Positions 28,761 through 36,114 are shown, counted from the first letter of the stretch. The stretch is DNA of 64,000 bases from Bhargavaea cecembensis (GCF_001619585.1 NZ_LQNT01000013.1:158889-222888), one strand, 5' to 3'. Made by a program: numbers and translations. The notes: a model not told the origin generated them from the sequence alone.

Positions 28761-28789
28761 AAAGCGTCCCTATACGGGGCGCTTTTTTT
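28761..28789 (+). terminator. Intrinsic terminator of the NSS operon
   Basis: AAAGCG-CCC pairs with GGG-CGCTTT, followed by a run of seven T. Confidence 0.88.
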
Positions 28790-28898
28790 GTGCCTGCCGG
28801 GATCCGGAACCTGCCGATGGCTGTTGTTCCAACTTGTCCATTGTGTTACATTGAAAACAGTGAGCATTTTCAATACAGAGAGAATGGAGCCGATGGCG

Positions 28899-29828
28899 AT
28901 GACATCATGCAAGCCCGGAAACGAGCATATCCGAAAGCCGGATTGGCTTAAAATCAAGCTGAACACCAATGAGAACTATGTCGACCTTAAAAAGATGATG
29001 CGCGAAAAAGGCCTGCATACTGTCTGTGAAGAGGCGCGTTGCCCAAACATTCATGAGTGCTGGGGCGAGCGCAGGACGGCCACATTCATGATTCTTGGTG
29101 CCGTCTGCACAAGGGCCTGCCGTTTCTGTGCGGTCAAGACGGGCCTGCCGAACGAACTTGACCTTGCCGAACCGGAACGCGTGGCCGATTCCGTAGCACT
29201 GATGAATCTTAAGCATGCCGTGATCACAATGGTGGCCCGCGATGATCAGCGCGACGGGGGAGCAGGTGTGATGGCAGAAACCATTCGGGCCATCCGCCGC
29301 AAAAATCCATTTACCACGGTAGAAGTGCTGCCGTCCGACCTTGCAGGTGATTATGACAGCCTGAAGACACTGATGGACGCCAAGCCGGATATTCTGAACC
29401 ACAACATCGAGACGGTGCGCCGCATGACTAAGCGGGTACGCGCACGGGCAACCTACGACCGTTCCCTCGAGTTCCTGCGCCGGGCGAAGGAGATGCAGCC
29501 GGAAATCCCGACAAAGTCCTCCCTGATGGTTGGCCTAGGCGAGACATGGGAAGAAATCATCGAGACGATGGACGATCTCCGCGCAAACAATGTGGACATC
29601 ATGACAATCGGACAGTATCTCCAGCCTACGAAGAAACATATCGCCGTTCAGAAATACTACACGCCACAGGAATTCGGCGAACTCCGTGAAATTGCCATGA
29701 CCAAAGGATTCTCGCATTGTGAAGCCGGCCCACTGGTGCGCAGCAGCTACCACGCGGATGAGCAGGTTAACGCAGCAGCCCGCGAGCGTCAGCGCCGCGG
29801 TGAAAGCGAACTGGCCGTCCAATCCTGA
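28899..29828 (+). CDS. lipA: Lipoyl synthase LipA
   Basis: Radical-SAM enzyme of about 309 residues that inserts two sulfurs into octanoyl groups on carrier proteins such as GcvH. The auxiliary cluster cysteines are in [12 protein letters not shown] and the radical-SAM cluster is CTRACRFC. The family end is [13 protein letters not shown]. Several in-frame ATGs exist (28884, 28893, 28899). Only 28899 puts GGAG at a normal distance of 9 bases, so I use it; the first residues remain uncertain. It heads the lipA-yutD-yutE-yutF group and depends on the Suf system encoded at 12-17 kb. Confidence 0.95.
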   Translation: MTSCKPGNEHIRKPDWLKIKLNTNENYVDLKKMMREKGLHTVCEEARCPNIHECWGERRTATFMILGAVCTRACRFCAVKTGLPNELDLAEPERVADSVALMNLKHAVITMVARDDQRDGGAGVMAETIRAIRRKNPFTTVEVLPSDLAGDYDSLKTLMDAKPDILNHNIETVRRMTKRVRARATYDRSLEFLRRAKEMQPEIPTKSSLMVGLGETWEEIIETMDDLRANNVDIMTIGQYLQPTKKHIAVQKYYTPQEFGELREIAMTKGFSHCEAGPLVRSSYHADEQVNAAARERQRRGESELAVQS

Positions 29829-29842
29829 AAGAAGGAACGAAC

Positions 29843-30187
29843 ATGATCAAGATCGAAAACACCGAGTACGAAGTGGTCAGGGATTACCGGGAAGCCCTTC
29901 AGGAAGATGCGCTTGAAGCCCGTTACAGCGACATCCTCACCAAGTATGACTACATCGTCGGTGACTGGGGCTATGGTCAGCTCAGGCTTCGCGGCTTCTT
30001 CGACGATAAAAATCCGAAGGCGACCATTGCGACGAAAATCAGCACACTCGAGGACTATCTGTATGAGCATTGCAACTTCGGCTGTGCTCATTTTGTCCTC
30101 AAGAAAATTCCGAAGCCAAAAGGGAACTCTAAAAAACAGGGTGCCCCGCAAGAAATGGAACAGGATGACCCGCAAAACGGTGAATAA
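29843..30187 (+). CDS. yutD: YutD family protein (DUF1027)
   Basis: 114-residue soluble protein of the YutD family. Conserved blocks are EVVRDYREA, RYSDILTKYDYIVGDWGYGQLRLRGFF and EDYLYEHCNFGCAHFVLKK with two cysteines. The function is unknown. The tail after residue 95 is low-complexity, rich in Lys and Gln. It begins 14 bases after lipA, with AAAGAAGGAACGAAC upstream. A terminator stem overlaps its stop codon. Confidence 0.85.
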   Translation: MIKIENTEYEVVRDYREALQEDALEARYSDILTKYDYIVGDWGYGQLRLRGFFDDKNPKATIATKISTLEDYLYEHCNFGCAHFVLKKIPKPKGNSKKQGAPQEMEQDDPQNGE

Positions 30188-30203
30188 ACCGTTGCGGGTT
30201 TTC
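30168..30203 (+). terminator. Intrinsic terminator overlapping the yutD stop
   Basis: ACCCGCAA and CGGT pair with ACCG and TTGCGGGT with one small bulge, followed by TTTTCGTCTT. The stop codon is in the loop region. The T run is short, so read-through to yutE is possible. Confidence 0.6.
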
Positions 30204-30229
30204 GTCTTGAACCGACAGGAGGAAAAATC

Positions 30230-30682
30230 GTGTATTTTATCGACCGTAACAAAGTGGAACAGACCGCATCCCATATGGAGCAGCTTTTTGAGGTTTATGA
30301 AAGCCGTTCCGAATGGACAGAAAGTCCGGCAGGGAAGCTGGCGCAGGAGCGTATCGCCCACAACCTGATTGAATCGGTAATTGACATCGGCAATACGCTT
30401 ATCGACGGTTTCATCATGCGGGATCCGGGAAGCTATGAGGACATCATCGATATTCTCCTTGATGAAAAAGTGGTTGAAGTTGATATGGAGGCACCGCTAA
30501 AAGAGCTGATCGGCCTGAGAAAAATGATTGTCCGTGAATTCATGGATGTCGACTCCGCCGAAGTCGAGCGTGTGCTTAACCAGACGATGCCGGCTCTCCG
30601 GCTTTTCCCGGACTCCACGCGCCGTTATCTGACCGAGGAACTCGGGCCGGTTTCCGCTTTTCTTCCGGAGGACAATGAATGA
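30230..30682 (+). CDS. yutE: DUF86 / HepT-like protein YutE
   Basis: 150-residue helical protein of the DUF86 (HepT-like) family. Typical is QERIAHNLIESVIDIGNTLID, which overlaps the region where HEPN ribonucleases carry RxxxxH; here RIAHN gives only a partial match. HepT proteins are toxins when paired with an MntA-like nucleotidyltransferase, but no such partner is adjacent. A toxin role is therefore not supported. The start is a GTG at 30230 behind AGGAGGAAAAATC. It overlaps yutF by 4 bases. Confidence 0.82.
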   Translation: MYFIDRNKVEQTASHMEQLFEVYESRSEWTESPAGKLAQERIAHNLIESVIDIGNTLIDGFIMRDPGSYEDIIDILLDEKVVEVDMEAPLKELIGLRKMIVREFMDVDSAEVERVLNQTMPALRLFPDSTRRYLTEELGPVSAFLPEDNE

Positions 30683-31446
30683 AGGAATACCGGGCCTGGT
30701 GTTTTGACCTTGACGGTACAGTCTACCGGGGTGCTGAGCCGATTCCTGAAACGGTAAGTTTTATCAGAAAGCTGAGGGAGAAAGGGGCCGGCGTGTTTTT
30801 TGTGACCAACAACTCCGCCCTGACGCCGGAAAATCAGGCCGAGAAGCTGGCACGGATGGGCATCGCAGCCGCCCCTGAAGAAATCATGACCTCATCGGTT
30901 GCGACGGCTGATCACCTGCTGAAAAATCACGGACCTCTTCCGGTCTATATGATCGGGGAGGAGGGGCTGCGGACAGCACTGATGTCGGCGGGCCACCGGA
31001 TTGTACAGGAATCACCGGAAGCCGTTGTGGTCGGCATAGACCGCGGAATCACCTACGATAAACTCGCCAATGCTTCGCTTGCAGTCTCCGCGGGAGCGGC
31101 TTTTGTTGCAACCAACAGTGACAAAGCGTATCCGACCGAACGTGGCCTCGTGCCCGGCAACGGTGCCTTCGCCGGGCTTATCGAGCTTGCGACCGGTGTA
31201 GCTCCGTTTTATATCGGCAAGCCCGCTGTCCCGATGCTGCAGGCCCTTGCGGATAGGCACGGGCTGAAAAAAGAAGAGATGATCATGGTAGGGGACAATT
31301 ATGAAACCGACATCACGGCCGGTATCCGATTTGGCATTGATACATTGCATGTCGACACCGGTGTCACCCGGACCGGAGATCTCGCAAAATATGAGGAACA
31401 GCCGACCTATGCCCTTGGATCGCTCGACGGATGGATAGAAAATTAA
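30679..31446 (+). CDS. yutF: HAD-superfamily phosphatase YutF
   Basis: 255-residue HAD phosphatase of the NagD/p-nitrophenylphosphatase group. Motif I is CFDLDGTVYRG with the nucleophile Asp, motif II is VTNNSA, the motif III lysine is in YIGKPA, and motif IV is MVGDNYETDI. The cap is the C2 type placed between motifs II and III. It probably removes phosphate from sugar or nucleotide phosphates. It starts inside yutE with a 4-base overlap, which indicates coupled translation. Confidence 0.9.
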   Translation: MKEYRAWCFDLDGTVYRGAEPIPETVSFIRKLREKGAGVFFVTNNSALTPENQAEKLARMGIAAAPEEIMTSSVATADHLLKNHGPLPVYMIGEEGLRTALMSAGHRIVQESPEAVVVGIDRGITYDKLANASLAVSAGAAFVATNSDKAYPTERGLVPGNGAFAGLIELATGVAPFYIGKPAVPMLQALADRHGLKKEEMIMVGDNYETDITAGIRFGIDTLHVDTGVTRTGDLAKYEEQPTYALGSLDGWIEN

Positions 31447-31476
31447 AAAGCGCAATGCCGGCCGGCATTGCGCTTT
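31447..31476. terminator. Bidirectional terminator between yutF and yuzB
   Basis: A perfect 30-base palindrome built on GCGCAATGCCG and its complement, with A and T ends, lies between two convergent genes. Confidence 0.75.
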
Positions 31477-31494
31477 GATCTATATGTGACTGGA

Positions 31495-31731
31495 TCAGAA
31501 CAGCGGATTCTCTTCGATAAATCGGTAGATGTTTTCCTTTAGTTCATCCGGTGTCTCGCCTTCGACGATCTCGCCGTTGACGACCGCATAAAGCGATTCG
31601 GCACATTGCGAGCAGAAGCTGAGGCAGCCATATTCGAGGACGTCAAGATTCGGGTCCTGTTCGAGTTCCTCGAATGTTTTCTGTGAACCGCAGGCCATGT
31701 TGCTCATGCAGAATTCTACGATCGGATTCAC
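31495..31731 (-). CDS. yuzB: YuzB family protein (DUF1450)
   Basis: 78-residue protein of the DUF1450 family, with cysteines in [12 protein letters not shown] and in [13 protein letters not shown]. This is a thioredoxin-like, ferredoxin-like pattern; a metal or [2Fe-2S] centre is possible but unproven. I take a GTG at 31731 (MNPIVEFC), which has AGGTGA 6 bases upstream; an ATG two codons earlier would sit on that site. It is divergent from yutJ. Confidence 0.85.
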   Translation of the reverse strand: MNPIVEFCMSNMACGSQKTFEELEQDPNLDVLEYGCLSFCSQCAESLYAVVNGEIVEGETPDELKENIYRFIEENPLF

Positions 31732-31797
31732 AAACATTCACCTCTCCTACCCGAAAATCGTACTCCTTTTTCGTCTGCCCGTCAATTAAACGGCTTA

Positions 31798-31826
31798 TTG
31801 TGAAACCTCTCACATTCCGATATAAT
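31798..31826 (+). promoter_or_regulatory. yutJ promoter with overlapping Rex-like operator
   Basis: TTGTGA (31798-31803) and TATAAT (31821-31826) are 17 bases apart. The stretch 31798-31815 reads TTGTGAAACCTCTCACAT, close to the Rex consensus TTGTGAAWWWWTTCACAA (14 of 18), and covers the -35. Confidence 0.6.
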
Positions 31827-31882
31827 GGCGTTGGAACGCAAGATTTAAGAACGAATACCGAACTTCACCAAAGGAGATTACC

Positions 31883-32950
31883 ATGAAGAAACTAGTCCTG
31901 TTAGGCGGCGGCTACGGTAATATGAGGATACTGCTCCGCCTTCTGCCCAATCAACTTCCTGAGGACCGGGAAATCATCCTGATCGACCGGACGCCGTTTC
32001 ACAGCCTGAAGACTGAATTCTATGCCCTGGCGGCAGGGACGGTGCCTGATGCGGAAGTCCGTGTCGAATTCCCTGAGCATGAGCGCCTCCGTACGGTCAC
32101 CGCCGAGGTTGTCGACATTAACATGGGTGAACAATGCGTCTATCTGGACAACGGCGACAGCATCCGGTACGACGACCTCGTCATCGGGCTCGGCTGCGAT
32201 GACAACTATCATGATGTGCCGGGTGCCGAGGAATATACCCACAGCATCCAGACCATCCGCAAGTCCCGTGATACATACCGAGAAGTCCTGGGTCTGTCCG
32301 GCGGCGCGACGGTTGCCATCGTCGGTGCCGGCCTGAGCGGCATCGAGATTGCAAGTGAACTCCGCGAGAGCCGTCCGGACCTGAAAATTAAGCTCTTTGA
32401 CCGGGGACCCCGGATTCTCAGAGACTTCCCGGAGCGGCTCAGTAATTATGTCCAATCCTGGTTTGATGAAAACAATGTTGAAGTCGTCAGCAACTCGAAC
32501 ATCACTAAAGTGGAGCCGCATCTGCTCTACAACCACGAAAATTCGATCCCGGCAGATGCAGTCGTATGGACAGCGGGCATCCGTCCGGTCGAAATCGTGC
32601 GCAAGCTGGATGTTGAGAAGGCGGGAGGGGGACGGGTCGTCCTGACACCGCATCACAACATTCCTGAAAACGAAAACGTCTACGTTGTCGGCGACTGCGC
32701 AGCGCTCCCTCACGCCCCGAGTGCCTATCTTGCCGAAGAGCAGGGTGAGCAGATCGTCAAGGTTCTGAAAATGCGCTGGAACGGCGAAACCCTCCCTGAG
32801 AAAATGCCGGAGATCAAGCTCCAGGGCATCGTCGGTTCACTCGGGAAAAAGAAAGGCTTTGCCTTCCTCGCCGACCGGACCGTTACCGGCCGAATCGCCC
32901 GCCTGCTGAAGTCAGGCATCCTGTGGATGTACAAATGGCATAATGGCTGA
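31883..32950 (+). CDS. yutJ: NADH dehydrogenase-like flavoprotein YutJ
   Basis: 355-residue two-dinucleotide-binding flavoprotein related to type II NADH dehydrogenases. FAD is bound at LLGGGYGNM near the N-terminus, NAD(P)H at IVGAGLSGIEIASEL, and the FAD ribityl site is VYVVGDCAA. It is shorter than YumB (405 residues, also in this window), and the C-terminal membrane-anchoring part is brief. Electron acceptor unknown, perhaps menaquinone. CAAAGGAGATTACC precedes the ATG. A Rex-like site over the promoter suggests control by the NADH/NAD ratio. Confidence 0.87.
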   Translation: MKKLVLLGGGYGNMRILLRLLPNQLPEDREIILIDRTPFHSLKTEFYALAAGTVPDAEVRVEFPEHERLRTVTAEVVDINMGEQCVYLDNGDSIRYDDLVIGLGCDDNYHDVPGAEEYTHSIQTIRKSRDTYREVLGLSGGATVAIVGAGLSGIEIASELRESRPDLKIKLFDRGPRILRDFPERLSNYVQSWFDENNVEVVSNSNITKVEPHLLYNHENSIPADAVVWTAGIRPVEIVRKLDVEKAGGGRVVLTPHHNIPENENVYVVGDCAALPHAPSAYLAEEQGEQIVKVLKMRWNGETLPEKMPEIKLQGIVGSLGKKKGFAFLADRTVTGRIARLLKSGILWMYKWHNG

Positions 32951-32984
32951 GGAACACTCCACCCCAGGGGGTCGAAAGGTTTGA

Positions 32985-33138
32985 ACGTTCTTGGGTTGAG
33001 AAAAACAACAAATACCGAATTTGCGCCTTTGAGGATGTCGCCGAAGCTTTCTTTCAGTTTCGTTGCGACATCCTCTTTCATTCTTTCGGTGACGTGCGTA
33101 TAGTCACAATCATGTCTTGGAGTCGTCATAACCGACAC
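32985..33138 (-). pseudogene. Tyrosine-recombinase (integrase) C-terminal remnant
   Basis: The minus strand encodes SVMTT-PRHDC-DYTHVTERMKEDVATKL, which resembles the C-terminal end of phage and Tn916-type integrases (SVMTTLDTYTHVT...MKE.A). No catalytic Arg or His boxes remain upstream. The stretch also contains an 11-bp inverted repeat (33031-33041 with 33065-33075). I read it as a decayed mobile-element trace; identity is tentative. Confidence 0.4.
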
Positions 33139-33197
33139 GATCCAAGATGGTGAGGGAAATCTTTGCCAACAACATTAGAGGAAGGACTCCCTTCTGA

Positions 33198-33216
33198 TTT
33201 GTCGAATTATGACAAA
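33198..33216. promoter_or_regulatory. Dyad TTTGTC-N7-GACAAA before the small gene at 33233
   Basis: A perfect 6-bp inverted repeat just upstream of the ribosome site. It contains TTGTCGA, which recurs twice at the next small gene. Confidence 0.4.
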
Positions 33217-33232
33217 GGAAGGGGGAACTCCA

Positions 33233-33496
33233 ATGAAAGATATAGAATTTTGGAGAGTTTCACTTAATGATTGGGTATATGAAGTTAACGGCACAATAAG
33301 GAGATCTTCGAATGGCTTCGAGTTGCGGACTGAGAGTGAAACTGTTAAGGCGTTCCTCAGACGTTGCATGGAAAACGAAGAAGTCATCAACAACCCTATA
33401 GTGAATGTTGGGCAAAGCTTTCATTTCTATGCGGGAGACTTCCAAGTCATCAACATGGATGGAGAGCGCATTATTCTTAGTAAACTAAACAAATAA
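33233..33496 (+). CDS. Orphan hypothetical protein, 87 residues
   Basis: Not recognised. An 87-residue soluble protein with mixed alpha/beta character, starting MKDIEFWRVSLNDW and ending in VINMDGERIILSKLNK. The ATG at 33233 follows GGAAGGGGGAACTCCA. It lies in an AT-rich patch between two integrase-like remnants, with its own terminator at 33510-33536, and shares a TTGTCGA motif with the next gene. It is probably accessory DNA. Confidence 0.6.
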   Translation: MKDIEFWRVSLNDWVYEVNGTIRRSSNGFELRTESETVKAFLRRCMENEEVINNPIVNVGQSFHFYAGDFQVINMDGERIILSKLNK

Positions 33497-33509
33497 ATTA
33501 GGAAATAAA

Positions 33510-33536
33510 AAGAGCATCCATTTTGGGTGCTCTTGT
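33510..33536 (+). terminator. Terminator after the 87-residue gene
   Basis: AAGAGCA and TGCTCTT pair with a CCA/GGG inner part; the following T run is weak (GTTAAA). Confidence 0.6.
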
Positions 33537-33566
33537 TAAATAATACTAAAAGGATAAAAGTAATAG

Positions 33567-33605
33567 TTGTCGAAATGAAGTAGATAGCATATTATTAGTC
33601 GACAA
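33567..33605 (+). promoter_or_regulatory. Promoter flanked by inverted TTGTCGA motifs
   Basis: TTGTCG (33567-33572) and TATTAT (33590-33595) are 17 bases apart. TTGTCGA at 33567-33573 covers the -35, and its inverse TCGACAA at 33599-33605 lies at the expected start of transcription, a typical repressor arrangement. Confidence 0.5.
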
Positions 33606-33630
33606 TAGTGTCGTGAGGAGAACAATAGTT

Positions 33631-33873
33631 ATGAAGGATGATAAAAACCAGTTCCAAGAAAGGAAAGAGATCACCTACCTAGGCGAATCTCGCGAGCGAA
33701 TTCAGAGAAAACTTGAACTTCTGCTCGAGGGTATACCGGAGTGTATAGAAAAGGCAAAGTCAGGTGACACAGAGTATACCGCCGTCTATCTATCAGCTAT
33801 TGAAAAAATAGTGGTCTCTGTACTGGAAGAAGAGTCTATTGCATATGAGAAGTATGTAACCAATCAGGATTAA
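33631..33873 (+). CDS. Orphan hypothetical protein, 80 residues
   Basis: Not recognised. An 80-residue charged, mostly helical protein (ESRERIQRKLELLLEGIPECIEK). The ATG at 33631 has GAGGAG 10 bases upstream; a GTG at 33613 in the same frame has no site. The promoter region carries paired TTGTCGA motifs also found before the preceding gene, so both may answer to one regulator. A terminator follows at 33897-33920. Confidence 0.6.
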   Translation: MKDDKNQFQERKEITYLGESRERIQRKLELLLEGIPECIEKAKSGDTEYTAVYLSAIEKIVVSVLEEESIAYEKYVTNQD

Positions 33874-33896
33874 AAACTGACATAGATCCAAGTATG

Positions 33897-33920
33897 AGCG
33901 TCCATGCAGGCGCTTTTTTC
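33897..33920 (+). terminator. Intrinsic terminator after the 80-residue gene
   Basis: AGCG-CC pairs with GG-CGCT with one bulge, followed by six T. Confidence 0.7.
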
Positions 33921-33951
33921 TATGTTGCTCAAGGTGTAAGTAGGGGCTGGA

Positions 33952-34127
33952 ATGCTTTTGCCCCGGGAAGAACCAGACATTACAAATGTCTGGTGGAGGG
34001 ACAGGGCACATAAACATACCGGGGTGATTCAGAATGTGGATGTGACGGCGAAGCGGATCCGCGTGGAAGGTCGATGGGTGGGTAGCGAAGAGGTTGCGGC
34101 GGTAAGATCTCTAGAATGTAAAACGCC
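33952..34127 (+). pseudogene. Possible YolD-like C-terminal remnant
   Basis: The frame reading HTGVIQNVDVTAKRIRVEG and then RWVGSEEV resembles the end of YolD-like proteins. No N-terminal part or ribosome site is visible, and the frame runs on into an unrelated inverted repeat. A 10-bp inverted repeat (ACCAGACATT, 33972-33981 with 33985-33994) lies at its start. Low certainty. Confidence 0.3.
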
Positions 34128-34129
34128 GC

Positions 34130-34200
34130 ACCGAAGCACATGCAGTTCGGTTGCGGCATCCTCTTTTATTCGTTCTTTCACCCTCAATCCTTTGAATCGT
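34130..34200 (-). pseudogene. Second integrase-like remnant with hairpin
   Basis: The minus strand encodes RVKERIKEDAATEL, similar to ERMKEDVATKL of the remnant at 33.0 kb. Both are preceded on the plus strand by an inverted repeat (here GCCGCA-CCGAA with TTCGG-TTGCGGC) and share GCATCCTCTTTTATTC-like sequence. They may be two decayed ends of related elements. Weak evidence. Confidence 0.28.
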
Positions 34201-34238
34201 GGTGGGCTGTTTGTGTCAATTCGAATTTCTGAGGGTTT

Positions 34239-34646
34239 TTATTGACCGGACTCCATCAAATAGTAAAGATACCATACTGCATGGTTTTGCTCATCTCTTG
34301 CAGCAGAATCAAAAGCATTTCTCACTTCTGCCGCGGATGCCTCTCTCATTGACCTAAGATAAAATTCAGTGGCCTTTTGCTCATCGAGAAATGCGGCCAA
34401 GACACCGGCCGAGTAGGTGCTGGGGCATTTCTCATTGAGCTTTGGTTCATACTCTTTGTTTGTCAGGGAATAATAAACATTCCAGAATCTTTCATAATGG
34501 CGCATTTCATCTGAGCGAATTTCCATAATCCGTTGTCTGATGTCCTCATCTGGCGCTTGATTAGCCAGATATTCATAGCAATAAATCGCTTGATACTCCC
34601 CATCGATCGCCTTTTCAAGGTTGCGAATCATCGATGATTCATCCAA
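34239..34646 (-). CDS. Ferritin-like di-iron protein
   Basis: 135-residue four-helix protein with a likely di-iron site. Candidate ligands are Glu in IDGEYQAIYCYE, the EIRSDEMRH pair in helix 2, Glu in DEQKATEFYL and the ARDEQNH motif in helix 4, the rubrerythrin-like pattern. The role is probably iron or peroxide handling, but no rubredoxin domain is present. The ATG at 34661 would place GGAGGTG inside the coding region. That site is correctly placed for a TTG at 34646, which I prefer. It lies at the edge of the accessory patch. Confidence 0.75.
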   Translation of the reverse strand: MDESSMIRNLEKAIDGEYQAIYCYEYLANQAPDEDIRQRIMEIRSDEMRHYERFWNVYYSLTNKEYEPKLNEKCPSTYSAGVLAAFLDEQKATEFYLRSMREASAAEVRNAFDSAARDEQNHAVWYLYYLMESGQ

Positions 34647-34754
34647 CACATGCACCTCCATGTTTCATTCTCGATTAGCATATGCTGAAAGTGGGTGCAG
34701 TGTTTTTAAGCAAGCCGTCTTAGTGAACTTCGTGAAATCATCAGATGCTCAGAA

Positions 34755-34804
34755 AAAGAAAAAACTGCAGTCAAAAGAGCGTGTCGCTCTATTGTATCTG
34801 CAGT
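34755..34804 (-). terminator. Intrinsic terminator of yuzD
   Basis: On the minus strand ACTGCAG and CTGCAGT close a long hairpin with an inner AGAGC/GCTCT stem, followed by TTTTTCTTTTT. Confidence 0.8.
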
Positions 34805-34827
34805 CTGACTCTAACCATGAAATATGC

Positions 34828-35157
34828 TCAGGCTTCCGCTGTAAAACCGTGCTTTTCAAGTTCCCTGAATACCGGTTTCAGCTGGATGTAGCCCTCGCCG
34901 ACAACTTCTCCGCCGATCATGACGAGCGGATAGAAGAACTCGTCATCCTTCACACGCGCCGCGATGTCGGCGCGCACCGGATCGTCGATCGGCTGCTCGA
35001 TATCGATATAATCGATCCGGAACGATTGGCCGGGATACTTTCTTGTGATGGCGGCTTCCAGCCACTCATATGTATCTTTTGAAGAGGGTGCGTTCACGCA
35101 GCTTGCGCAAATGACATCGGCACCGTATACTTCGATATTGATCCCTTTTTCATTCAT
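34828..35157 (-). CDS. yuzD: YuzD family protein (DUF1462)
   Basis: 109-residue thioredoxin-like protein of the YuzD family. It has the CxxC-type motif ICASCVNAPSSKDTYEWL near residues 17-34 and a cis-proline-like FYPLVMIGG. A redox or disulfide role is likely; the partner is unknown. The ATG at 35157 follows GGGGGGAT by 7 bases. It is divergent from the NifU-like gene yutI, the same arrangement as in B. subtilis. Confidence 0.85.
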   Translation of the reverse strand: MNEKGINIEVYGADVICASCVNAPSSKDTYEWLEAAITRKYPGQSFRIDYIDIEQPIDDPVRADIAARVKDDEFFYPLVMIGGEVVGEGYIQLKPVFRELEKHGFTAEA

Positions 35158-35238
35158 TAAATAATCCCCCCGGTTTCCGTTATGGATTTTCTGTCTTGAA
35201 CACATTATAATGAAATCAGTGAAAGGAGTCGAATCGAA

Positions 35239-35475
35239 GTGACAGAAACAGCGATGATGGATAGTGTGCAAGAAGTCCTTGATAAACTGCGTCCGTTCCT
35301 TCTCCGCGATGGCGGCGACTGCGAACTCGTTGACGTCGAGGACGGCATCGTGAAACTCCGCCTGCTTGGTGCTTGCGGAACCTGCCCAAGTTCGACAATT
35401 ACGCTCAAAGCCGGCATCGAGCGCGCGCTAGTCGAAGAAGTGCCGGGCGTCGTCGAAGTCGAACAGGTATTTTGA
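35239..35475 (+). CDS. yutI: NifU C-terminal domain Fe-S carrier (YutI/Nfu)
   Basis: 78-residue Nfu domain that carries an Fe-S cluster, with the CxxC pair in [11 protein letters not shown] and the family block [15 protein letters not shown]. It likely delivers clusters made by SufBCD to apo-proteins such as LipA, which is also encoded in this window. The start is a GTG at 35239 with AAAGGAG 10 bases upstream. TATAAT at 35206-35211 suggests a promoter with a weak -35. A terminator follows. Confidence 0.93.
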   Translation: MTETAMMDSVQEVLDKLRPFLLRDGGDCELVDVEDGIVKLRLLGACGTCPSSTITLKAGIERALVEEVPGVVEVEQVF

Positions 35476-35481
35476 TCTTAC

Positions 35482-35506
35482 GGATCCGCCAAGGCGGATC
35501 CTTTTC
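35482..35506 (+). terminator. Intrinsic terminator after yutI
   Basis: GGATCCGCC and GGCGGATCC form a perfect 9-bp stem with a 2-base spacer, followed by TTTT. Confidence 0.8.
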
Positions 35507-35575
35507 AATAATCGGCCCGCTCATTTGAACCGGCGGGCAACAAGCGGTAAGATGATAGAAAAGGAGTGAGGAAAA

Positions 35576-35938
35576 ATGACACAAGTGGTGGAACTGACGG
35601 AAGCTGCGGCCTATCAGGTGAAGGAAATGATGGTCAACAATGAAGAGGAAGGTTCTTTCCTTCGTGTCGGGGTCAATGGCGGCGGTTGCAGCGGACTGAC
35701 CTACGGCCTCAACTTCACGAGAGAGCGCAATGAGGATGATGAATTTCTCGAACTGCATGGGATTCCTATCGTCGTCTCCAAAGATGACGCCGGCATCCTG
35801 AGCGGCACGAAGATCGATTACAAGCAGTCCCTCATGGGAGGCGGATTCACCATCAAGAATCCGAACGCCATCGCGTCCTGCGGCTGCGGTACATCGTTCC
35901 GGACGGCCAGGAAAGAGGGCACACCAGAGAAATGTTGA
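35576..35938 (+). CDS. yutM: A-type Fe-S carrier protein (HesB/IscA family, YutM)
   Basis: 120-residue A-type carrier. The three conserved cysteines are in GGGCSGLTY and SCGCGTSF. It accepts or transfers Fe-S clusters, as ErpA/SufA-type proteins do. A C-terminal tail of about 12 residues with an extra cysteine (TPEKC) extends past the domain. AAAGGAGTGAGGAAAA precedes the ATG. It lies next to yutI and opposite yuzD in a small Fe-S and redox group. Confidence 0.92.
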   Translation: MTQVVELTEAAAYQVKEMMVNNEEEGSFLRVGVNGGGCSGLTYGLNFTRERNEDDEFLELHGIPIVVSKDDAGILSGTKIDYKQSLMGGGFTIKNPNAIASCGCGTSFRTARKEGTPEKC

Positions 35939-35942
35939 GTAA

Positions 35943-35967
35943 AAGACCGGATTTCCGGTCTTTTTTA
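35943..35967 (+). terminator. Intrinsic terminator after yutM
   Basis: AAGACCGG and CCGGTCTT pair around a 4-base loop, followed by TTTT and ATTT. Confidence 0.87.
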
Positions 35968-35982
35968 TTTCCTTGCCACCTC

Positions 35983-36011
35983 TTGAAAACCCACATGTAA
36001 AGGACTAAACT
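35983..36011 (+). promoter_or_regulatory. Sigma-A promoter of yumB
   Basis: TTGAAA (35983-35988) and TAAACT (36006-36011) are 17 bases apart, about 100 bases upstream of the gene. Confidence 0.6.
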
Positions 36012-36036
36012 AAAGGTGATGGATTTTGTCGATTAC

Positions 36037-36070
36037 GGCGCAATGCCGTGACAACCACGGCATTGTGGCC
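36037..36070 (+). promoter_or_regulatory. Leader hairpin of yumB
   Basis: CAATGCCGTG and CACGGCATTG (36041-36050 with 36056-36065) form a perfect 10-bp stem, extended by GGC/GCC after an internal mismatch. No T run follows, so it is a leader structure rather than a terminator. Confidence 0.5.
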
Positions 36071-36114
36071 GTCCTGCATTCATATACACATTCATAAAGG
36101 TGGTTGGGATTTAA

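Noticed and set aside
30230..30682. HepT/MntA toxin-antitoxin system suggested by the DUF86 protein
   Set aside because: No nucleotidyltransferase antitoxin gene is adjacent, and the gene sits in a conserved housekeeping order; treated as YutE.
34621..35082. Plus-strand open frame of 153 codons across the yuzD terminator
   Set aside because: It covers a terminator hairpin and the antisense of yuzD; no ribosome site or family features.
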